A DNA stretch of 64,000 nucleotides, taken from positions 226,661 through 290,660 of the forward strand of contig NZ_BONK01000006.1 in the NCBI RefSeq assembly GCF_016862675.1, read 5' to 3'. This stretch comes from Cellulomonas chitinilytica (GTDB lineage Bacteria > Actinomycetota > Actinomycetes > Actinomycetales > Cellulomonadaceae). Shown here piece by piece: positions 44,636 through 52,130 of this stretch; the stretch's first letter is position 1; the number at the start of each line of letters is the position of its first letter. Under the pieces are notes generated by a model. The model did no database searches. It was not told the DNA's origin and worked only from the letters and a program-made list of their open reading frames with translations. Both the position numbers and the translations under genes were made by a program.

Positions 44636-45267
44636 TGGCCGCGCGTGCGACGCTGGAGCCCGTGAGCGAGGAACGCGACGACTCCCCGGTCCCTCCGGAG
44701 CGGCCCCTGCTGGGCGGGGGGCGGTTCGGGCTGTTCAGCGAGTCGCTGGTCGTCGGGCTCGGGGTCTCGCTGCTGAGCCTGCCGGTCGTCACCGCGCTCC
44801 CCGCCCTCGCTGCGGGCGTCGCGCACCTGCGGCGGCACCTCGACGGCCGGTCCGACACCCTCGCCGACCTGTGGGCCGAGTTCCGGGCCGCGTGCCGGGG
44901 CGTGTGGGTCGTGTCGGTGGCGTCCGTGCTGCTGCTCGTGGTGCTGCTGTTCAACGTGCAGGTCGCCGGCTCCGGGGTGCTCCCGGGCGGGACCGGCGTG
45001 CGTGTCTTCTCGGCGGTCATAGCCGTGACGCTGCTCGTCGTGCTGCTGCGGTCCGCCGCCGGGTGGGTGCCCGGCGCCCGCTGGAACGACGTGCTGCGGG
45101 CCGCCGGGCGACGGACGGGCGACGACCTCGCCGGGTCGTTCCTGCTGGTCGTGGCCCTGGGGCTGTGCGCGGTGATCGTGTGGATGCTGCCCCCGCTGGC
45201 GGTGCTCGTGCCGGGGCTCCTGTCGCTCGCGGTGGTCGCGGTCGAGCGGCGTGCCGGGAAGCGCTGA
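44635..45267 (+). CDS. YesL-like (DUF624) membrane protein
   Basis: A 210-residue membrane protein with about four to five TM helices. The N-terminal block GLFSESLVVGLGVSLLSLPVVTALPALAAGVAHLRRHL and the following LADLWAEFRAA resemble the YesL/DUF624 family, which is often encoded beside CUT1 sugar importers and polysaccharide-degrading enzymes. The function is unsettled; assembly or regulation of the importer has been proposed from context only. ATG 44635 overlaps the permease stop by one base. Confidence 0.75.
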   Translation: MAARATLEPVSEERDDSPVPPERPLLGGGRFGLFSESLVVGLGVSLLSLPVVTALPALAAGVAHLRRHLDGRSDTLADLWAEFRAACRGVWVVSVASVLLLVVLLFNVQVAGSGVLPGGTGVRVFSAVIAVTLLVVLLRSAAGWVPGARWNDVLRAAGRRTGDDLAGSFLLVVALGLCAVIVWMLPPLAVLVPGLLSLAVVAVERRAGKR

Positions 45268-45275
45268 GCCTCTCG

Positions 45276-45995
45276 ATGGCGTCGCGCCGCCTCGTCTGGT
45301 CGGACGAGTTCGACGGACGGCCGGGCTCGCCGCCCGACCCTCGGGTGTGGCGGCACGAGGTCGGGGCGGGCGGCTGGGGTGACGAGCAGGTGCAGCGCTA
45401 CACGGCCGACCTCCGCAACGCCCACGTCACGTCCGGGCACCAGCTCGCGCTCACGGCGCACGGCGGGGAGGACGTCACCTCCGCGCGGCTCACCACCTCC
45501 GGCACCGTCGACGTGCGGCACGGCCGCGTCGAGGCCCGCATCCGGCAGCCACGGGGGTCCGGGCTGTGGTCGGCGTTCTGGATGCTGGGCACGGACCTCG
45601 GCGACGTCGGCTGGCCGGCGTGCGGCGAGATCGACGTGATGGAGCACGTCGGGTCGCAGCCACGGGCGGTGCACGGGACCGTGCACGGACCGGGCTACGC
45701 CGGGCTCGGGAGCGGGGTGACGGGATCGGTCCAGGCGTCGTCGGCGCTCGCGGACGCGTTCCACGTCTACGCGGTCGAGTGGGCTCCCGACGAGATCCGC
45801 TGGGAGCTGGACGGCATGCCCTACCACCGGGTGGCCCCCGCCGACGTGCCCGGCCCGTGGCCGTTCCGGCACCCGTTCTTCCTGGTGCTCAACGTCGCGG
45901 TCGGTGGCCGCTGGCCCGGGAACGACGCCGCGGGGCTGCGGCTCCCGGCGACGATGCTCGTGGACTGGGTGCGGGTGCACGGCGTGGCCGGCTGA
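45276..45995 (+). CDS. Glycoside hydrolase family 16 protein, no signal peptide
   Basis: A 239-residue single GH16 domain starting at once with RLVWSDEFDG and ending with the LPATMLVDWVRVHG strand. The catalytic signature GEIDVME is at about residues 117-123, with nucleophile and acid/base Glu. GH16 members with this motif cleave beta-1,3- or mixed beta-glucans. There is no signal peptide or carbohydrate-binding module, so the enzyme should stay in the cytoplasm and act on imported oligosaccharides, unless a start far upstream exists, which was not found. It follows the importer genes by eight bases. Confidence 0.9.
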   Translation: MASRRLVWSDEFDGRPGSPPDPRVWRHEVGAGGWGDEQVQRYTADLRNAHVTSGHQLALTAHGGEDVTSARLTTSGTVDVRHGRVEARIRQPRGSGLWSAFWMLGTDLGDVGWPACGEIDVMEHVGSQPRAVHGTVHGPGYAGLGSGVTGSVQASSALADAFHVYAVEWAPDEIRWELDGMPYHRVAPADVPGPWPFRHPFFLVLNVAVGGRWPGNDAAGLRLPATMLVDWVRVHGVAG

Positions 45996-46083
45996 CCGGG
46001 CATGGCGCTCGTATCGGTTCGACGACACGTCCCGAGGTCTGGTCCACCGGCCGTTCTCGGCCTACGCTTGCCGAGACGGAACG

Positions 46084-46096
46084 CGCTTTCCAAGCG
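46084..46096. promoter_or_regulatory. LacI-like inverted repeat before the second oxidoreductase/DUF6807 set
   Basis: CGCTT-TCC-AAGCG, a 5-bp inverted repeat with a 3-base centre, 46 bases upstream of GTG 46142. A degenerate version of the rhamnose-type operator (CGTATCGGTTCG, 46010-46021) is also near. Both are possible operators in a 146-base promoter region. Confidence 0.4.
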
Positions 46097-46141
46097 TCGG
46101 TGCGACGACGCACCGCGGCGAGAGGACCGGACACCACCACC

Positions 46142-47719
46142 GTGATCGAGACCGATGTGACCCCCGCCCCCACGACGACGAGCGGCCCGGCCGACGGCCC
46201 GACCGCAGGCACGACCGCCGGGACGACCGCCGGCGCGGCCGCCGTGGTCGACCAGAACCCCACCGCGCCCCGCCCGCCGTCGAGCGCGAGTGCCGCGCCC
46301 GGTCCGGGCGTGATCCCCGCGTTCGCCCCCGCCCCGCCCGGCGAGCAGCGCCGCGTCGCGGTCGCCGGCACCGGCCACCGCGCCGGCATGTACGTCGGCG
46401 CGGTCACCGGCGAGCACGCCGACGTCGCGACGCTCGTCGCGTGGCTCGACCCCAACCCGGGCCGCATCGACCACTACGACGCCGAGGTCGGTGCCGCGCT
46501 CGGGCTCGACGGCCCCGCGCGGCTGCCCCGGTACACGCCCGACGGGCTCGAGCGGATGGTCGCCGAGCAGCGCGTCGACGTCGTGATCGTCACCGCCCCC
46601 GACCACGCGCACGCCGACCTCGTGGCCCGCGCGCTCGCCGCGGGCGCCGACGTCGTCGTCGAGAAGCCCCTCACCACCGACCGCGCCGGCTGCCGGCGGA
46701 TCACGTCGGCGGTCGCCGAGTCCGGCCGCGACGTCACCATGACGTTCAACTACCGGTACGCCCCGCGGAACAGCTCGCTGCGCGAGGTCGTCCGCTCCGG
46801 CGCGATCGGCGACGTCACGAGCGTGCACTTCGAGTGGGTGCTCGACACCGTGCACGGCGCCGACTACTTCCGTCGGTGGCACCGCGAGAAGCGGAACTCG
46901 GGCGGGCTGCTGGTGCACAAGTCGAGCCACCACTTCGACCTCGTCAACTGGTGGCTGGGCGACGTGCCGTCACGCGTGTACGCGTCGGGCGGGCTGCGGT
47001 TCTACGGCGACCGGAACGCCGCCGCACGCGGCCTCGGGCCCCGGCCGGCACGCGGGACGGGGACGACCGGCGACCCGTTCGCGCTCGACCTGACCCACGA
47101 CCCGCGCCTGAGGTCGCTGTACCTCGACGCCGAGTACCACGACGGCTACCTGCGCGACCAGGACGTGTTCGGGCCCGGCATCACCATCGAGGACAACCTC
47201 GCGCTCGTCGTCGACTACCGCCGCGGCGCGACCATGACGTACTCCCTCAACGCGCACAGCCCCTGGGAGGGGTACCGGGTCGCCGTCAACGGCACGGCCG
47301 GGCGGGCCGAGCTCGAGGTCGTCGAGCGCGGCGCCGTCGAGCTCGACGAGCACGGCAACGCGATCCTCGACCCGTCCGCCACGCCCGGTGCGTCCGCACG
47401 TCCGTCGCTGCGGCCCGAGGGGGAGCGGTTGCTCGTCCAGCGGCACTGGGAGCAGCCCGTCGAGCACCCGATCCCGGCCGGCATCGGCGGGCACGGGGGC
47501 GGTGACGCGATCCTGCTCAAGGACGTCTTCCGCCGGCACCTGCGCGTCGAGGAGGACGCCCTCGGGCGGCCCGCCGGGTACCTCGACGGGCTGCGGGCCG
47601 TCGCCGTCGGCATCGCCGCCAACCAGTCGCTCGTCACCGGGCTGCCCGTGACGATCCGCGACCTCGACCTCGGCGCGGACCTGTCGCTCACGACGGCGGC
47701 CCCCGTGGCGGTCCGGTGA
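46142..47719 (+). CDS. Gfo/Idh/MocA family oxidoreductase, long form
   Basis: A 525-residue sugar oxidoreductase. A roughly 75-residue Ala/Pro/Thr/Gly-rich N-terminal extension precedes the Rossmann core (VAVAGTGHRAGMYVGAV). EKPLTTDRAGCRRI is the family motif, and GGLLVHKSSHHFDLVNWWLGD carries the conserved His residues of the active site. An extra segment (FYGDRNAAARGLGPRPARG) and a long C-terminus make it larger than usual. GTG 46142 is the start; the extension makes an internal start conceivable. It overlaps the DUF6807 gene by four bases. Confidence 0.88.
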   Translation: MIETDVTPAPTTTSGPADGPTAGTTAGTTAGAAAVVDQNPTAPRPPSSASAAPGPGVIPAFAPAPPGEQRRVAVAGTGHRAGMYVGAVTGEHADVATLVAWLDPNPGRIDHYDAEVGAALGLDGPARLPRYTPDGLERMVAEQRVDVVIVTAPDHAHADLVARALAAGADVVVEKPLTTDRAGCRRITSAVAESGRDVTMTFNYRYAPRNSSLREVVRSGAIGDVTSVHFEWVLDTVHGADYFRRWHREKRNSGGLLVHKSSHHFDLVNWWLGDVPSRVYASGGLRFYGDRNAAARGLGPRPARGTGTTGDPFALDLTHDPRLRSLYLDAEYHDGYLRDQDVFGPGITIEDNLALVVDYRRGATMTYSLNAHSPWEGYRVAVNGTAGRAELEVVERGAVELDEHGNAILDPSATPGASARPSLRPEGERLLVQRHWEQPVEHPIPAGIGGHGGGDAILLKDVFRRHLRVEEDALGRPAGYLDGLRAVAVGIAANQSLVTGLPVTIRDLDLGADLSLTTAAPVAVR

Positions 47720-48765
47720 CCTCCGGGCCGGAGGCCGTCGGGCGCACCGGGACGCGGGGCACGGCGGCCGTCGCGACCGCCCGTGCGACGACGCGTCCGC
47801 GTCTCGACCCTCGGCCCCGGGTCACCGCGCAGCACGACGTCGGCCGGTCCGTCGACATCGGCGCCGCGGGCGTCGTCCTCGCGCGGTACGTGTACGTGCC
47901 CGACGACGCCCAGCTCGAGAGCCCCCGCCCGTACCTGCACCCCGTGCGGACCCGCGGCGGCGACCTCGTCACCGCGTTCCGGCCGCACGACCACGTGTGG
48001 CACAAGGGGATCGCCTGGTCGCTGCCCGTGGTCGGCGAGCACAACTTCTGGGGCGGGCCCACCTACGTGCACGGCCAGGGGTACGTGCAGCTCGACAACG
48101 ACGGGTCGATGGACCACCAGGCCCTCGACGTCCTCGCGGTCGGCACCACACACGGCACCGCGGACAGCAGCGCGGGCGGCGCCGACCGGGTCGACCTCGC
48201 CCACACCCTCGCGTGGCACACGCAGGCCGGCGCGCACGTGGTCGACGAGCGCCGCGAGCTCGCCGTCGTCGTCCCGCGCGACCGCGACAACGTCTGGTTC
48301 CTCACCTTCGCGACCACCATGACCAACGTCTCGCCCGACGACCTCCCGCTCGGGTCGCCCACGACGCGCGGCCGCGACAACGCCGGCTACGGCGGCCTGT
48401 TCTGGCGCGGCCCCCGCTCGTTCACCGGCGGCACCCTGCTGGCCCCCGGGTTCACCGGCGGCGAGGAGGCGCGCGGCACCCGGGCGCCGTGGATGGGGTT
48501 CGTCGGGCAGCACGACGACGTCGGCCGCGCGTCGAGCGTCGTCATGGTCGACGCCGCCGACAACCCGCAGCACCCGCCGCAGTGGTTCGCCCGCACCGAG
48601 CTGTTCGGCTGCCTCGCCCCCGCGCCGTTCTTCTCCACCGAGGTGCCGTTCGGGCCCGGCGACACCCTGCGGTTCCGCTACGCGGTCGCCGTGGCGGACG
48701 GTGCCGTCGACGAGACCGGCGCCGCCGCGCTCGCGGACCTCGGTCGCGGCATCCTGGGCGCATGA
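47716..48765 (+). CDS. DUF6807 (PmoA-like) family protein
   Basis: A 349-residue free-standing DUF6807 protein. Conserved segments SPRPYLHPVRTRGGDLVTAFRPHDHVWHKGIAWSLPVVG, NFWGGPTYVHGQGY and NAGYGGLFWRGPRSF match those of the domain fused to the LacI repressor at 30738. It is a beta-rich fold related in name to PmoA, but without any evidence of methane oxidation. The function is unknown, and the repeated pairing with Gfo/Idh/MocA enzymes points to sugar modification or epimerisation. GTG 47716 overlaps the previous stop, and its own stop overlaps the cupin gene start (ATGA). Confidence 0.85.
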   Translation: MTSGPEAVGRTGTRGTAAVATARATTRPRLDPRPRVTAQHDVGRSVDIGAAGVVLARYVYVPDDAQLESPRPYLHPVRTRGGDLVTAFRPHDHVWHKGIAWSLPVVGEHNFWGGPTYVHGQGYVQLDNDGSMDHQALDVLAVGTTHGTADSSAGGADRVDLAHTLAWHTQAGAHVVDERRELAVVVPRDRDNVWFLTFATTMTNVSPDDLPLGSPTTRGRDNAGYGGLFWRGPRSFTGGTLLAPGFTGGEEARGTRAPWMGFVGQHDDVGRASSVVMVDAADNPQHPPQWFARTELFGCLAPAPFFSTEVPFGPGDTLRFRYAVAVADGAVDETGAAALADLGRGILGA

Positions 48766-49493
48766 GCGTGCTGCCCGGCGGCGTGTCGGTCAGCCACCTG
48801 CGGGTCTACGACTGGCCCGCGGCCGACGGGGTCGGCCTGGTCGGGTCGGGGTCGCCGCACCTGCACGTCGCCTCGGCCGAGGCGTACCTGGTGCTCGCCG
48901 GCACGGGCGCCGTGCACACGCTCGACGCCTCCGGGTTCCACGAGCACCGGGTGGGGCCGGGGTCCGTCGTGCGGTTCGACCCCGGCGTCGTCCACCGGGC
49001 CGTCAACGACGGCGACCTCGAGGTGCTCGTCGTCATGTCGAACGCCGGGCTGCCCGAGGCGGGCGACGCCGTGCTCACCTTCCCGCGTGCCGTGCTCGCG
49101 GACGCGGCGGCGTACCGGGCGGCGGCCACCCTGCCAGGGGCCGGGGCCCGGGACGACGACCTCGCGGCGGCGGCCCGACGGCGCCGCGACCTGGCCGTCG
49201 AGGGGTACCGCGAGCTGCTCGACGACGTCGCGCGCGTCGGACCCGTCGCCGCGACGCGTGCCCTGCACGACGCCGCCGTCCGGCTCGTGCGCCCGGCCGT
49301 GCCGCACTGGCAGGACCGGTGGACGCGGACCGTCCTGGCCGAGACCGACGCGTCCGCGCTGCTGCTCGAAGGGCTGGCCCGCGGAGTCGTGCCAGGGTTC
49401 GGCGCCGCGCGGACCTCCGCCGCCCAGGCGGAGCCCGGTGCCCGCCGGTACGGGATGTGCGGGCGGCTGCGCGTCTGGCCGTCGAGCGGCTGA
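48762..49493 (+). CDS. Cupin-domain protein
   Basis: A 243-residue protein whose first 110 residues form a cupin: HLHVASAEAYLVLAGTGAVHTL with metal-binding His and Glu, then GPGSVVRFDPGVVHRAVNDGDLEVLVV with the second-motif His. The rest is helical ([27 protein letters not shown]) with no known domain. It may be a sugar isomerase-like or binding protein acting after the oxidoreductase/DUF6807 pair. ATG 48762 overlaps the previous stop. This is the last gene of the operon. Confidence 0.75.
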   Translation: MSVLPGGVSVSHLRVYDWPAADGVGLVGSGSPHLHVASAEAYLVLAGTGAVHTLDASGFHEHRVGPGSVVRFDPGVVHRAVNDGDLEVLVVMSNAGLPEAGDAVLTFPRAVLADAAAYRAAATLPGAGARDDDLAAAARRRRDLAVEGYRELLDDVARVGPVAATRALHDAAVRLVRPAVPHWQDRWTRTVLAETDASALLLEGLARGVVPGFGAARTSAAQAEPGARRYGMCGRLRVWPSSG

Positions 49494-49507
49494 CGCCCCG
49501 GCAGGCC

Positions 49508-49572
49508 GGTCCGCCGGGTCGGTCCGCCGGGTCAGGCCGCCGGGTCATGCCGCCGGGTCAGTCCGCCTGGTC
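49508..49572. repeat. Five 13-bp tandem repeats between convergent genes
   Basis: Five head-to-tail units of the form NNNCCGCCGGGTC at 49508-49520, 49521-49533, 49534-49546, 49547-49559 and 49560-49572. The last unit codes for the end of the minus-strand polymerase-like protein, and its stop lies at the unit junction. The array occupies the whole space between the two convergent stops. Confidence 0.9.
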
Positions 49573-51291
49573 GTAGCTGTCGACCACCGACACGTCGAGC
49601 GAGAACTCTACGGGGAACCCGCCGAACAGCAGCCGCCCCGCCTCCGCGGCGGCCTCACGGACGGCGTCGGCGACCCGCTCCGCGACGTCGGCGGGGGTGT
49701 GCACCACGACCTCGTCGTGCAGGAAGAACACCAGGTGCGGCCGCCCGCGCGCGCCGCCCTCGGCCGACCCGTCGGCCGCCTGCCCGAGCATCGGCTCCGC
49801 GGTCCCGTCGATCGCCAGCAGCCGCCGGCGCAGCGCCGCCATCCAGCACAGCGCCCACTCGGCGGCTGTGCCCTGCACGACGAAGTTGCGCGTGAACCGG
49901 CCCCAGTCGCGGCCGCGACGACGGGCCGCCCGGACCTCCTCGGCCCCGGCGCCCTCGGCCGCGGCCGCGTGCAGGGCGTCCTGCCACTCGGCGTCGGGCA
50001 CGGGTGACGAGCGGCCGAGCCACGTGGTGACGACCTCGCCGCGCTCACCGGCCCGGGCGGCGTCCTCGACGAGCCCGACCGCCCGGGGGTACGCGCGCGT
50101 GAGCTGCGGCATGAGGGCCGCGCTCGCACCGGTCGTCGCGCCGTAGATCGCGCCGAGCATCGCGTACTTGGCGTCCTTGCGGCTCTGGACGATCCCCGCC
50201 TCGACGACCCCCTGGTACAGGTCCGCCCGACGTGCTGCCGCGGCCATCGCGAGGTCGCCCGACATCGCGGCCAGGACCCGCGGCTCGAGCTGCGCGGCGT
50301 CCGCGACGACGAGCCGCCACCCCGGGTCCGCCCGCACGGCCGCCCGGATCGCCGCGGGGAGCTGCAGCGCGCCGCCGCCGTTCGTCGCCCACCGGCCCGA
50401 CACCACCCCCGCGGGCACGTACTCGGGCCGGAACCGGCCGTCGTGCACCCACGTGTCGATCCAGGCCCACCCGTTCGCGCTGAGCAGCCGGGACAGCTTC
50501 TTGTACTCCAGGAGCGGCTCCCGGACGGGGTGGTCGAGCGCCTGGATCTCCCACTTGCTCGTCGACGCCAGGTCGAACCCGGCCAGGCGCAGGCCGCGCA
50601 GCAGGTCCGGCTGCGAGTCAGGGTTGAGCGACGGCTGGTCGAGCGCGGTGCGCACCCGGTCGGCGAGCGCCTCGAGCGTGGCCGGCCGGCTGCCCGCCCG
50701 GGGCCGAGGTCCGAGCATCCGCGTGAGGATCTCGTCGTGCGTCCGTGCGCTCCACGGCAGGCCGTCGTGCCGCATCTCCTCGGCGATCAGGGCACCCGTG
50801 GACTCGGCGGCGAGCAGCAGGCGCAGGCGGCCGGGGTGCGTCGCGCCGGCGACGGACGCGAGCTGGCGGGTCAGCTCCGCGGCGGGGTCGAGGCCGTCGC
50901 CTCCAGGAACCGGGGCCGGCTCGTCGTCCGCGTCGAACAGGCTCGCCTCGACGGGCTGCGGCGCGCTCGGCCGCGGGCCGTCCCACGCGGTCCGCGGGCC
51001 GACGGCGACGGGCGTCCCGGCGGTGTACGCGCTGTGCCGCAGGATCGCGTGGCACAGCCGCAGGTCGTGGCAGCGTTCGACCCGCACCCCGGCGTCGAGC
51101 AGCGGCGGGTAGCGGCGGGACGTGTCGTCCCACACCCAGCGGGGGCGGTCCCGTTCCCGGTCGGCGACGGCGGCCGGGAGCCCGGCGGCGGGCACCTCCG
51201 TGCGGGTCAGCGGCTGCCCGTCGTCCGTGAGCTCCTGCAGCAGGACGACGCCGGGACGGACCGGGTCGTCGAGCACGAGCTGCAAGGGCAC
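49558..51291 (-). CDS. Family-A DNA polymerase-like protein (3'-5' exonuclease/polymerase annotation type)
   Basis: A 577-residue protein with the polymerase half of Pol I. Motif A is VVADAAQLEPRVLAAMSGD (about residue 327, with the metal-binding Asp), motif B RKDAKYAMLGAIYGATTG (about 374), and motif C LHDEVVV (about 526, HDE). It lacks the 5' nuclease, and the N-terminal exonuclease-like region shows no clear DEDD set. Such shortened proteins are widespread in actinobacteria beside a full-length polA and may act in repair. GTG 51291 is the start. It is convergent with the cupin gene across the tandem repeat. Confidence 0.88.
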   Translation of the reverse strand: MPLQLVLDDPVRPGVVLLQELTDDGQPLTRTEVPAAGLPAAVADRERDRPRWVWDDTSRRYPPLLDAGVRVERCHDLRLCHAILRHSAYTAGTPVAVGPRTAWDGPRPSAPQPVEASLFDADDEPAPVPGGDGLDPAAELTRQLASVAGATHPGRLRLLLAAESTGALIAEEMRHDGLPWSARTHDEILTRMLGPRPRAGSRPATLEALADRVRTALDQPSLNPDSQPDLLRGLRLAGFDLASTSKWEIQALDHPVREPLLEYKKLSRLLSANGWAWIDTWVHDGRFRPEYVPAGVVSGRWATNGGGALQLPAAIRAAVRADPGWRLVVADAAQLEPRVLAAMSGDLAMAAAARRADLYQGVVEAGIVQSRKDAKYAMLGAIYGATTGASAALMPQLTRAYPRAVGLVEDAARAGERGEVVTTWLGRSSPVPDAEWQDALHAAAAEGAGAEEVRAARRRGRDWGRFTRNFVVQGTAAEWALCWMAALRRRLLAIDGTAEPMLGQAADGSAEGGARGRPHLVFFLHDEVVVHTPADVAERVADAVREAAAEAGRLLFGGFPVEFSLDVSVVDSYDQAD

Positions 51292-51372
51292 GGCACATTG
51301 TCGCCGCCACCACCGACAGCCCGACGGCCCGGCGCACCTCACGGCGGGTCGGCCGTGCCGGTGCCGGCCCGG

Positions 51373-52041
51373 TCAGCCCGCCTTCGCGACCGGCGCGTCC
51401 ACCGCCCGCCGCTCGGTCCGTCGCATCGCGAAGATCCACGGCCCGCCCTCGGCGAGCGGCAGCGGCTCCCGGACGGGGTCGTACCCCAGCGCCTGGTAGT
51501 ACCCGACGTTGTCCGGCTTGGTCGTCTCCAGGTAGCTCGGCGCCTCGTCGCCGTCGACGAGCCCGAACGCCGCCGCCATGAGCCGCTTGCCGCGACCCGC
51601 GCGCTGCAGGTCGGGCCGGACGCCGAGCGCCTCGACGTACCAGGTGTCCGTGGGCACGCCCGACGCGGTCACGTCGCCGAACCGGATGATGCCCAGGCTG
51701 TGCTCGCGGGTGTACAGCGCGATCCGGGCGATGCGGCCCGCCTGGCGCCACCAGCGGGCCGCCGTCATCGGGTACGTGCCGGGCGGGTAGATCGCGATGG
51801 CGCCGGTCACGACGCCGTGCAGCTTCGTCACGAACGCGCGGCCGTACCGCACCGAGTCGGACAGCGTCATGCGGTACATCGCCCGCAGCTCGTGCTCCCG
51901 GCGACGGCGCACGGGGAACAGGTGCACGAAACCCGGGTCCTCGGCGAGGGCCGCCGCCAGGACCGTCGCGGCCGCGCGGACGTCCTCGGGGCGCAGGGGC
52001 ACGACGACGTCGGGCGGGGGCGGTGCGAGCATGTCGCGCAT
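51373..52041 (-). CDS. GNAT family N-acetyltransferase
   Basis: A 222-residue GNAT-fold acetyl-CoA-dependent transferase. The acetyl-CoA loop is VEALGVRPDLQRAGRGKRLMAAAF (Q/RxxGxG/A type), followed by SYLETTKPDNVGYYQALGYDPV, typical of the C-terminal strands. The substrate is unknown. ATG 52041 is preferred, and ATG 52074 would add 11 residues. It lies 81 bases upstream of the polymerase-like gene on the same strand. Confidence 0.85.
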   Translation of the reverse strand: MRDMLAPPPPDVVVPLRPEDVRAAATVLAAALAEDPGFVHLFPVRRRREHELRAMYRMTLSDSVRYGRAFVTKLHGVVTGAIAIYPPGTYPMTAARWWRQAGRIARIALYTREHSLGIIRFGDVTASGVPTDTWYVEALGVRPDLQRAGRGKRLMAAAFGLVDGDEAPSYLETTKPDNVGYYQALGYDPVREPLPLAEGGPWIFAMRRTERRAVDAPVAKAG

Positions 52042-52130
52042 CTTCTCTGGGACATGCGTCCAGATGCAACCCATCCGTCCCGGTTCGTCCGCGCGGGTCC
52101 GCGGGGCTCAGGCACGCTGCCGGGACCGCC

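Noticed and set aside
47716..48765. Methane oxygenase function implied by the PmoA name
   Set aside because: The protein lacks the membrane helices and metal ligands of particulate methane monooxygenase; the family name is historical and the sugar-operon context argues otherwise.
49508..49572. Candidate CRISPR-like array
   Set aside because: The units are contiguous 13-mers with no spacers and no cas genes are near.
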